Shown here: one piece after another, positions 37,299 to 47,730 of the stretch | How the letters are laid out: every line of letters begins with the position of its first letter | Position numbering within the stretch: the first letter of the stretch is position 1 | Source of the DNA: Agroathelia rolfsii | Taxonomy: Eukaryota; Basidiomycota; Agaricomycetes; Amylocorticiales; Amylocorticiaceae | Direction of reading: 5' to 3' | Assembly: GCA_018343915.1 (NCBI GenBank) | Contig: JABRWF010000003.1 | Coordinates: 558,001 to 622,000, forward strand | DNA length: 64,000 nt | Translations under genes and position numbers: made by a program | The notes under the pieces: generated by a model | The model's input: only the letters and a program-made list of their open reading frames with translations | The model's database searches: none | What the model was told of the DNA's origin: nothing

Positions 37299-38185
37299 TG
37301 TTGAAAGATATGCATATTTCAATATATCCAATCTTTCTAAATATTCCAATGAATACTTCAATAAATCAGTTTATATCTCATCTATCACTATTATTTATTT
37401 CAAGAATTTACAACTATTAGTTGTGGAGATATAAAGCAATTATTCATTCACTTTATTCTGAATATTTCCGAAATATATTCATATTTCAATATTCATTTCT
37501 TAAAATCATTTAAATATTCATTTTAAATATCTTTTGTTTAAACAATTCACTTTACTTACTAATACACGATTGTGATTATAAATCAGCTTATAAATCACAC
37601 AAATAAATTAGTAATCACCTTCAAAGATATTAGTAATATTTGAGATATATTACTAATATCACTTTCCTATTCATTCAAATATTCAATTTGCTTATAAATA
37701 CTATACTTAGCTTACAAAGTGGATTTGTCAGCATAAACCTTACACTCTTTGCTTAACAAGCAGATTACTTAAGCAAAGACATTGCTTACAAATCCTTTAG
37801 AAATTAGAATATTTTGTAGTATATAAACCCTAGCTAAATCAGCTGTAAAATATAAGTTATTTCACTCGAAAATAGTGAGTTAAATAGTCTACAAGACTAG
37901 CTCCAAGAGTACTAACTTCACCCCAGACTTACCAAGTCTACAAGATAAGAGAATAAGCCTTTCCCAAGGGAAAACAAGTAGGTAGTCTCAAAGGGACACT
38001 GGCTACAGTCTTATCTATAGTATAGCAAAGTTACTAATCGCTTCCTACCTAGGAAACCTTGCCTAATCTTAGGAAACTATTCAAGCCTATACTTTTCACA
38101 CAAGTAAGTGTTTGCTTTATAATAGGTAACTTGTGAGCTAGCATATAGCTACACTATACAACCCAAGAACTACCATAGTTTAATA
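37299..38185 (+). mobile_element. Copia-family solo LTR A
   Basis: 887 bp, TGTTGAAAGA to TTTAATA (terminal CA decayed to TA), flanked by CTACT at 37294-37298 and 38186-38190. It belongs to a subfamily whose left part differs from that of the complete element. Confidence 0.88.
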
Positions 38186-38325
38186 CTACTATAAGCAGCA
38201 CTAAGCACGCTTATAACCCCTAAGCACAGAGTAAAGAGGATTTGTGAGGGGGAGGGGAAAGAAGGAGATAGGGACTCTAAAGACAAAGATTTTATTATGT
38301 TAGTTAACTACTAGATATAAAGTAC

Positions 38326-39355
38326 TGTTGAAAGATTGAATATTTACAGGCTTCATATCTTTCCAATAATTCCAATGAATACTTCAAATAATCATCTAAC
38401 ATCATATCATACATGATTATTTATTTCATGATTTTACAACTGTTCATTGTTGAGATATTAACAATTCTTTACATACATATATTCATTGAAATAATATGCA
38501 TATATTCTTTTATTTAATATTTTCAATATTTCATTATATCTAATCTTATCAGAGATAAGATTATCATATCTGAAGTCACTTGACTTTATCATTTATGAAT
38601 ATCTTTTTCATAAATATTAAACAATTCTATTTAAATATTCATTTCTAAATAATCATTGTGAATATTACTAATTGATTTTTCACGCCCTAGATCCTTGCTT
38701 ATAAATCACCAAAATATTTACTAAGCAAATTCATAATATTAGTAATATTTATAAAATATTACTAATACAGATCTAATAATAGGATATTGAGATCAATAGA
38801 CATTTTACTTACTAATACTATACAAATTACTTACTAAGCACACAGATTGCTTACCAAGCATATTATTCAGCAAATAGGAATATTACTAAGCTGATTTATA
38901 AGCTGATTTGTAAGCAACCCTTCTTACTAAGCGGATTAGATAAGCACAGGATTGGCTTACTAATCTTGTAGAAATTAGAATATTTTGTATTATATAAGCA
39001 CCAGCAAATTCGGCTGGAAATGACAAGTTATTTCACTCGAAAATAGTGAGTTAAATAGTCTACAAGACTAGCTCCTAGAGTACTAACTTCACCAACAGAC
39101 TTACTAAGTCTACTACAAGACAACAAGCCTTTCCTAAAGGGAAAACAAGTAGGTAGTCTCAAAGGGACACTGGCTACAGTCTTAACTCAGGTGTAACAGA
39201 GTTACTAATTGCTTTCACAAATAGGTTTTATTGCCTTTAAACCTATAACACCACAGACCATTAACTTTTCAAACAAGTAAGTTAGTTGTCTTTTAAATAG
39301 GTAACTAGTAGATTACAAGTAGTCTACATTACACTATTACCACTAACTTTCAACA
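38326..39355 (+). mobile_element. Copia-family solo LTR B
   Basis: 1,030 bp, TGTTGAAAGATT to TTTCAACA, flanked by AGTAC (38321-38325) and AGCAC (39356-39360); the uninterrupted family sequence has AGCAC. Close in sequence to the LTRs of the complete copia element. Confidence 0.88.
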
Positions 39356-39534
39356 AGCACTATTGTGCTTATCTGAAGACAAAGAGAACAAATCTGGGGT
39401 CTTTAGGTAGAGGCACTATAGGGTTATATACTAATTCTACCTAGTCTGTGCACCTGGTACATAGTCTGTGCATAGAAGTGCTAAGTATAATGCAATATTA
39501 CACTATAGTGAGTCTATGATGGTGTCATGTTCTA

Positions 39535-40135
39535 TGTTAAGTCTTGGACAGACGGAGATAGCAGAAAAGGGAAGGGGCGGAGCGGAACGGAAACGGAGAT
39601 GGAGTAAACAGGAGTAGAGATGGGAGAGTGGATAGGAAAGGAGAGGGGTGACCAGACTTGGCCAAGACATATGTGTCAGGCCCTTGCCTAGTTGCGGTCC
39701 GGGACAGGAGTTAGACAGGAGAAGGGGAACTAAGTTGATTTCCAAACTGAGGTAGCTAGGTACATGCTAGGTTGGTATAAATACTATAGTAGCAGGAGGA
39801 TACCAAGAGGAATAGAAATAAAGTGAGATAGAGAGTAGGAAACAGAATATGGGGCGCAAATGGGCTGAAACTATCTATGTAAACAAGGGTACTAGAACGT
39901 GTAGGGAAAATGATGGGAAAACAGGATACGTGAGAAGAGGAAAAGACTCCGGGACTCCAGTTGGGCGCCAAGCAAGGGGTCACTGGTTCCAATGCCCAAA
40001 TTGCGGAGGGCGGAGAGCAGAAGTTGGGAGCCAGAGAGGTGTCTTTAGTTATTGGATGATAGTGGGCAAGGGTGAGTGAGGACATGTCAGAAATGTTGAA
40101 GTGGGAGCCACTTGTGCGCGGAGGGGGTTGTGACA
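39535..40135 (+). mobile_element. 601-bp solo LTR S
   Basis: TGTTAAGTC to GTGACA, flanked by TTCTA at 39530-39534 and 40136-40140. It contains a TATAAATA motif near 39776. Much more GC-rich than its surroundings. A second copy lies inverted at 42601-43201. Internal element not present in the window. Confidence 0.8.
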
Positions 40136-41219
40136 TTCTAGACCTATGTTCTAGACCTGCTTTACATAATAAGTCACATGACTAGTGGTTACATAATGGC
40201 CAGTCACATGATGACTGATCACATAACTTTGCTTAGTCATCAGAGTACTTACGTAATGTCTGCTTATATAATATATATGTTATATACCAAAAAATAGAGA
40301 AAAATCAGAGAAAAATCAGAAAAATAATGAGAAATCTTAAATAAATTTATAGTATATAGATTGACTCATAACAAAGACAAAGAGAACAAATCTAGGGTCT
40401 TCAGGTAAAAACACTACAGGGTTATATACTAATTCTACCTGGTCTATACACTTGGTACATGGTCTATGCATGGTAATACTAAGTATAATGTGATATTGCA
40501 CCATAATGAGTCTATAATGATGTCATAGTCTAGACCTATACTCTAGGCCTTGCTTACATAATATATCACATGACTAGTGGTTACATAAGGGCCAGTCACA
40601 TGATGACTAGTCACATGACTTGCTTAGTTATCAGAGTGCTTATGTAATGTCCACTTATATAATATACATATTATATACCAAAAAATTGAGAAAAATCAGG
40701 AAAAATTCGGAAAAATAATAAGAAATTCTAAATAAATTTATAGTACATAGATCGACTCGTAACACTATTGTAGTTCTTAGGTTGTATAGTGTAGCTATAT
40801 GCTAGCTCACAAGTTACCTATTATAAAGCAAATACTTACTTGTGTAAAAAGTGCAGGCTTTGGATTGTTTCTAAGATGAGGCAAGGTTTCCTAGGATGGG
40901 AAGCAATTAGTAACTATGCTATACTGAAGATAAGATTGTAGCCAGTATCCCTTTGAGACTACCTACTTGTTTTCCCTTGGGAAAGGCTTGTTCTCTTATC
41001 TTATAGACTTAGTAAATCTGGGGTAAAGTTAGTACCCTAGAAGCTAGTCTTGTAGATTATTTAACTCACTATTTTCAAGTGAAATAACTTATATTTTATA
41101 GCTGATTTAGCTAGGGTTTATATACTACAAAATATTCTAATATCTAAAGGATTTATAAGCAATGTCTTTACTTAAGTAATCTGCTTGGTAAGCAAAGAGC
41201 ATATGGTTTATGCTAATAA

Positions 41220-42251
41220 TGTTGAAAGATTGAATATTTACAGGCTTCATATCTTTCCAATAATTCCAATGAATACTTTAAATAATCATCTAACATCATG
41301 TCATACATGATTATTTATTTCATGATTTTACAACCGTTCATTGTTGAGATATTAACAATTCTTTACATACATATATTCATTGAAATAATATGCATATATT
41401 CTTTTATTTAATATTTTCAATATTTCATTATATCTAATCTTATCAGAGATAAGATCATCATATCTGAAGTCACTTGACTTTATCATTTATGAATATCTTT
41501 TTCATAAATATTAAACAATTCCATTTAAATATTCATTTCTCAATAATCATTGTGAATATTACTAATTGATTTTTCACGCCCTAGATCCTTGCTTATAAAT
41601 TACCAAAATATTTACTAAGTAAATTCATAATATTAGTAATGTTTATAAAATATTACTAATACAGATCTAATAACAGGATATTGAGATAAATGGATACTTT
41701 CACTTACTAATACTATACAAATTACTGACTAAGCACATAGATTGCTTACCAAGCATATTATTCAGCAAATAAGAATATTACTAAGCTGATTTATAAGCTG
41801 ATTTGTAAGCAATTTTCCTTACTAAGCGGATTAGATAAGCACAGGATTGGCTTACTAATCTTGTAGAAATTAGAATATTTTATATTATATAAGCACCAGC
41901 AAATTTGGCTGGAAATGATAAGTTATTTCACTCAAAAATAGTGAGTTAAATAGTCTACAAGACTAGCTCCTAGGGTACTAACTTCACCCTAGACTTACAA
42001 AGTCTATAAGACAAGATCAGAAGCCTTTCCCAAGGGAAATTAAGTAGGTAGTCTCAAAGGGACACCGGCTATAATCTTATCTTAAGTATAGCAAAGTTAC
42101 TAATTGCTTCCCACCTAGGAAACCTTGCCTATTCTTAGGAAACACTACAAGCCTGCACTTTTCACACAAGTAAGTGTTTGCTTCATAATAGGTAACTTGT
42201 GAGCTAGCATATAGCTACACTATACAACATAAGAACTACTATAGTTCAATA
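41220..42251 (+). mobile_element. Copia-family solo LTR C
   Basis: 1,032 bp, flanked by AATAA at 41215-41219 and 42252-42256, inserted in LTR D. Nearly the same as LTR B and the LTRs of the complete element; the terminal CA has become TA. Confidence 0.88.
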
Positions 42252-42600
42252 AATAAATCTGCTCTGTAAGCTAAGTATAGTATTTGTAAGCAAATTGAAT
42301 ATTTGAATAAATAGGAAAGTGATATTAGTAATATATCTTAAATATTACTAATGTCTTTAAAGGTGATTACTAATTTATTTATATAATTTATAAGCTGATT
42401 TATAATTACAATCATATATTAGTAAGTAAAGTGAATTGTTTGAATAAAAGATATTTAAAATGAATATTTAAATGATTTTAAGAAATGAATATTGAAATAT
42501 AAATATATTTTGGAAATATTCAGAATAAAGTGAATGAACAAATTGTTTTATATCTTTATAACTAATAGTTGTAAATTCTTGAAATAAATAACAGTAATAG

Positions 42601-43201
42601 TATCACGACCCCCTCTATGTACAAGTGGCTTCCGCTCCAACATTTCTGGCATGTCCCTATTCACCCTTGCCTACTACCATCCAACAACTAAAGATACCTC
42701 TCCAGCTCCTAACTTCTACTCTCCGTCCTCTGTAATTCAGGCGTTGGAACCAGCCACCCCTTGCTTGGTGCCTAATTAGAGTCCCAGAGTCTTTTCCTCT
42801 TCTCACGTACCCTGTTTTCCCATTATTTCCCCCACATGTTCTAGTACCTTTATTTACATAGATAGTTTCAGCCCATTCACACCTCATATTCCATTTCCTA
42901 CTCTTTGTCTCACTTCATTTCTATTCCTCTTGGTATCCTCCTGCTACTATAGTATTTATACCAACCTAGCATATACCTAGCTACCTCAGTTCAGAAATCA
43001 ACTTAGTTCCCCTTCTCCTATCTAACTCCTGTCCCAGACCACAACTAGGCAAGGGCCTGATACATACGTCTTGGCCAAGTCCAGTCACCCCTCTCCTTTC
43101 CTATCCACTCTCCTATCTCTACTCCTGTTCACTCTATCTCTGCTTCTGTTCCACTCTACCCCTTCCCTTTTCTGCCATCTCCGTCTGTCTAAGACTTAAC
43201 A
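42601..43201 (-). mobile_element. Second copy of 601-bp LTR S, inverted
   Basis: Reverse complement of the 39535-40135 element, ending ACTTAACA. Its two flanks (copia LTR D on the left, gypsy pol on the right) are unrelated and show no duplication, so a deletion or recombination joined them. Confidence 0.75.
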
Positions 43202-44048
43202 CCTATAAGAATATAATTTTGTATTATGTTATAAAAAAGGATCAACCAATGGATGAGCTGATACCCTATCTAGAAGACTGGATTTTTATACCAAAGACTC
43301 CTAGGATAACCTCAATATCACTATACTCTAATCCTCCCACTTCTGTTATAAGATGGCAGACATGCTATTGTAGGATGACTGACATATTTTCTATGTAAAC
43401 AGATATATTTCTATGGGTTGGCAGTATACCTCTAATTTTTCCTTATTTTTCTCTATTTTTCTTATGTTTTTATCTTTTGATTTGAGTATACAGGATATAC
43501 TTCTTTATTTTCTAGTTTCTTGTTGTATTGTTTACATGGTACTATATTACATTTAGATATAATTCTAGATTTTTTGATATATATTATTGATTTCCTTCTT
43601 TAATCATTGATGCTTCTTTCATCTTTGATCTTTTCTCATACTATACTTCTGTTCTAACTCCATTGATCCTTTTCCTTTTCTTTCTTCTATTTCCCTTGAT
43701 ATGGAGTTAAGGACTATTCTTAGAATACTTGTAACTAGTATATAAAGGCCTGCCTTTAGGGCCTTTGCAATCCAGCTTAACTACTTTGTCTTTGTCTTTG
43801 TCTCTGCCCTTATTACTTGTGTGCCTTAGTGCTTTACTCTGTGCTTAGTACTCTGTCTTAGTCTCTTTGGGCTTCTTCTCTTGTAGCTACCTATATGAGC
43901 TTATAAGAGGAGTGTGCTAGTCAGCAACCTATATAAGCTGTACTATGCCTTGTCCCTTAGTGGTACTCACTCATACTTATCCCCACTCTCTCTTTTGTGT
44001 GTTTTATCACTCTTTCCACCATCATAATACACCTGGACCCCAAGGTTA

Positions 44049-45079
44049 TGTTGAAAGATTGAATATTTACAAGCTTCATATCTTTCCAATAATTCCAATG
44101 AATACTTCAAATAATCATCTAACATCATATCATACATGATTATTTATTTCATGATTTTACAACCGTTCATTGTTGAGATATTAACAATTCTTTACATGCA
44201 TATATTCATTGAAATAATATGCATATATTCTTTTATTTAATATTTTCAATATTTCATTAAATCTAATCTTATCAGAGATAAGATTATCATATCTGAAGTC
44301 ACTTGACTTTATCATTTATGAATATCTTTTTCATAAATATTAAACAATTCCATTTAAATATTCATTTCTCAATAATCATTGTGAATATTACTAATTGATT
44401 TTTCATGCCCTAGATCCTTGCTTATAAATCACCAAAATATTTACTAAGCAAGTTCATAATATTAGTAATATTTATAAAATATTACTAATATAGATCTAAT
44501 AATAGGATATTGAGATCAATAGACATTTTACTTACTAATACTATACAAATTACTTACTAAGCACACAGATTGCTTACCAAGCGTATTATTCAGCAAATAG
44601 GAATATTACTAAGCTGATTTATAAGCTGATTTGTAAGCAACCTTCTTACTAAGCGGATTAGATAAGCACAGGATTGGCTTACTAATCTTGTAGAAATTAG
44701 AATATTTTGTATTATATAAGCACCAGCAAATTCGGCTGGAAATGACAAGTTATTTCACTCGAAAATAGTGAGTTAAATAGTCTACAAGACTAGCTCCTAG
44801 AGTACTAACTTCACCCTAGACTTACAAAGTCTACAAGACAAGACAACAAGCCTTTCCTAAAGGGAAACAAGTAGGTAGTCTCAAAGGGACACCGGCTACA
44901 GTCTTATATTAAGTATAGCATAGTTACTAACCGCTTCCTACCTAGGAAACTTTGCCTATTCTTAGGAAACCACCCAAGCCTGCACTTTTCTCTACAAGTA
45001 AGTGTTTGCTTCACAACAGGTAACTTGTGAGCTAGCATATAGCCACACTATACAACCCAAGAACTACGATAGTTCAACA
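44049..45079 (+). repeat. 5' LTR of the copia element
   Basis: TGTTGAAAG to TTCAACA, 1,031 bp. TATATAAG at 44713-44720 predicts transcription start near 44,745. Downstream are three short hairpins (44778-44792, 44818-44832, 44851-44866). By my count only about 8 CG dinucleotides occur in the LTR. Confidence 0.93.
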
Positions 45080-45095
45080 GGTTATGAGCCCTGCC
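45080..45095 (+). other. Primer-binding site, half-tRNA type
   Basis: GGTTATGAGCCCTGCC directly after the LTR. The first 15 bases are complementary to the anticodon stem-loop of eukaryotic initiator tRNA-Met, as in Drosophila copia and yeast Ty5, where a cleaved half-tRNA primes. The CAU anticodon forces an ATG (45084-45086), which here opens only a four-codon frame. Confidence 0.85.
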
Positions 45096-45151
45096 TAAAA
45101 AGGCAGTCAGTATAAAACAGGAGTAGCTAACTAAATAATTCCCTTTTCTAG

Positions 45152-47724
45152 TGTCTTTCCAATCCAACACTGCCTCTTTCAACCTTGTTATTGCCCAGGC
45201 AATCAATTCTGCCAATCAGGTTGCTATCGCAGAAACCCTTGATCAGCAGATCATCGAGGATCAAGAGATCGACCATCAGTGGCTTCTAGATCTCAACAGT
45301 AAGCACAGATAAGGAAATACTAAATTAGGAAACTGATATATCTTCCTAATCAGGCTACCCATCGCCCTCCAGCCCCTCTATCAAATCAGAAGACCTAGAG
45401 GAGGTCCCAAGCCTAGTAACTACAGGCAACTACAAAGAGGAGGAAAACCTTGAAGACATCAACAAGGAGATTACCCAGTTTACCACTGAAGAAGAATTCC
45501 AGTGGATTGACTATCAAGCTTTCACCAATAGCTTCGAAGACATAAGAAGAGAATCCCCCTCCACATACATTTCTATCCTAACAGATCTTGAAATTCAAAA
45601 CAAGTGGAAGTGTATAGAAAGCGTTAGGGATTACATCACAAGAGAAATCACAGAGCAACAAGACGTCTGGTGCAGACACTTCAACATCCCATCGACAGGA
45701 CCCTGTTGGACAATCAAGGATATTTTTGAGGAAGCAGCAAGATACAACCCAGAGGAGGAATACATCTATCCAGACCCCCTCACTCTCACTTCCTCAGATT
45801 TAGAACTATCTACACCATCATCGGTTTCTGAACCAGTAAGCAAACTAAAATTAATTTTAGTAGAAGCTTATTGACACAGAAAAATATACACAGCTCTCCC
45901 CAATCTCTTCATCTTCATCTTCATTAGAGGAAGGAGAAATCAGAAGCCCTAAGGACAAGTCAGTTAAAGACGTCCAGGTGAATCTTATCAAATTTATTAA
46001 ATCCTCCTCATTCAAATCCTTATACCAGGAACTTAAACAGTTACCTGAGTTCAACGTTGACGATACAGAAACTTGGGGATCCAGTCAGTCTAGACCATAC
46101 ACACCTTGGTCAGTAGGCAATAGAGAGCTCAACGACTGGGCAAAAGAAGAAATTACTCCCAAGGCTATAGACTCATCGTCATCCACACAAGGTATTTAAT
46201 TACCATACATCACAATCAACTAGATAAGCTAACCAAGCTTTAGTTGAACAAGAATCCCTCCTTCAGTTTGCATTTAAGACTGTAAACGTTCTTGAAGCAA
46301 CAGTCAAGCACCAGTCAGCCCAACTTTCCTGGTACAAAAGTTCCCTGGAAGACCTTACCAAGGAATTACGAGGACTCTCATACTCCTTAGGTTGGAACCA
46401 GGAGATCCAGAAAGGAGTAGCTGCAAAGGCAGAAGAAGAAAGGAAGGAGATTCATCGATTGATTAATCATCAGGCAGGTAGACTCTTCGAGATCGATTAC
46501 CACCAGAGGGATTTCAACAAGAAGTACACTGGTGAGCTAAAAGAATTCAAGGATTGATTCGAGGCCCAGACTAGGAAAATCCTAGAAAACCAAACTGGAA
46601 CGTCTCACAGAGGTGGTAGAAGGCTTACAAGTAACAGATTCACCCCTTATTAGAAGTCTTATACTTTTAGTACTACAAGTCCTACTAGTACTAGAAAAAT
46701 CTTTACGCTTCAGTCTTTACCTCTTCTTTTATATTTTTGTCTTGAGCCTTGAATTTTTATACAACCTTATATCTGCCATTTCAAGTTTCATTGCATCAAT
46801 CATTTCACTTATTTTTGAATTTTGTGCAACTGTACTTTTGTGAAAGTAGCCAAGTCTTAGCTACCACAAAAATCAAACATTGTATTTGTGATTCTTTGAT
46901 TTTCAATAAGCCCAACATAAGTCTACTAAGGATTTTTATTTTCATACTAAGAATTCTTCAGGTATACTATAAACTTAAAAACAGGCAAAATATTGGCATC
47001 AGAGAAAACACAATATCACCACAACTCTACAGGTGAAGAATCACCTCAAACTCAAATTCCACTTGAGTTTGAAGAAATCACTCCTCCTAAGAAATTAAGT
47101 AAAACTTCACTTAAATACTTAGCAAAGAGGAACAAAAAGAAACTTCGAAGAGAAGGGCATATCACCCTTAAATCTCATTGGGAAACATATCACAAAGATT
47201 TCCCTACACCATCCAGAAACCCAGAATTATACCTGGAAATAAAGAAATTCCTATTTGACAGTACCAAATATAATTGGGAAAAAGTCAGTCAGGATTTCCA
47301 GAATAAATTCTTCACTCTCTGTGCAGAAAGAATAATTCTTGCAAGAGTATTCGGAAGATTTGACAAAGTCGAACCCTTCACATTTCCAGACAAAGAAGTA
47401 AGAGGAAACTCTCAAAACCATACAAGGTATCTTATCAAAATCACTCCAACGCCTCATAATTGGAGTATACCATACTTCACACCGGAGGAAATTGAAGACA
47501 AAGTTAGTCTTACAGATATAGAGAGATTAGACAATATAATCTACCTCTATAATTCAGGACATTGGGATAGCATACATCCAGGTCCAAACCTTAAAGACTT
47601 TAAGGAATTCCTAGAAAATCATCACAAGGAATACCTTGAAACAAGCCTCAACAGGATCATAGAAAATTATAGCATATATCTATATCCTATCGAAGACAGC
47701 TTTATATCCTGGGAATTTGTATAA
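45152..47724 (+). CDS. Spliced, methionine-free 5' ORF of the copia element
   Basis: Exons 45152-45298, 45354-45835, 45894-46191, 46238-46531 and 46985-47724 join without a stop to about 652 codons; introns of 55, 58, 46 and 453 bp all have GT-AG ends and matching phases. CTAAC and a pyrimidine tract precede the AG at 45150-45151, so exon 1 itself begins at an acceptor. Neither I nor any motif identifies the protein: an N-terminal acidic part (IIEDQEIDHQWLLDL), a coiled-coil-like exon 4 (KELRGLSYSLGWNQEIQKGV) and a basic-then-globular exon 5 (KYLAKRNKKKLRREGH). It contains no Met at all, so the start is unknown. It stops at 47722-47724, six bases before gag-pol in the same frame. It could be an accessory protein made by splicing and non-AUG initiation. 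Confidence 0.6.
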
Positions 47725-47730
47725 GTCAAA

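Larger units (their letters stand above)
36881..40373 (-). mobile_element. Gypsy-family solo LTR G2 (minus) with three nested LTRs
   Basis: Runs from TGTCAAGAGC (36881) to CATAACA (40373) with target duplication AAGAC (36876-36880, 40374-40378). Removing LTRs A, B and S with one duplication copy each leaves exactly 960 bp, equal to other family members in the window. Confidence 0.88.
36305..40764 (-). mobile_element. Gypsy-family solo LTR G1 (minus), interrupted
   Basis: Pieces 36305-36880 and 40379-40764 together make about 962 bp, the standard length of this LTR family here. The outer flanks are CTATT at 36300-36304 and 40765-40769. It is split by G2, which is flanked by AAGAC. Confidence 0.85.
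36293..42600 (-). mobile_element. Copia-family LTR D (minus), interrupted by nested insertions
   Basis: Pieces 36293-36304, 40770-41219 and 42257-42600 read as one reverse-oriented copy of the copia LTR (about 806 bp), missing roughly the last 88 bp of its right side. They are separated by gypsy LTR G1 (duplication CTATT) and by copia LTR C (duplication AATAA). It is the outermost and oldest layer of this stack. Confidence 0.8.

Noticed and set aside
46555..46557. TGA as a nonsense mutation in the copia 5' ORF
   Set aside because: It lies inside the intron 46532-46984, whose removal joins the frame cleanly to the next exon.
46993..47724. Independent 243-codon gene starting at 46993
   Set aside because: The first codon is TTG, not ATG, and the frame continues upstream to a splice acceptor at 46984; it is an exon, not a gene.
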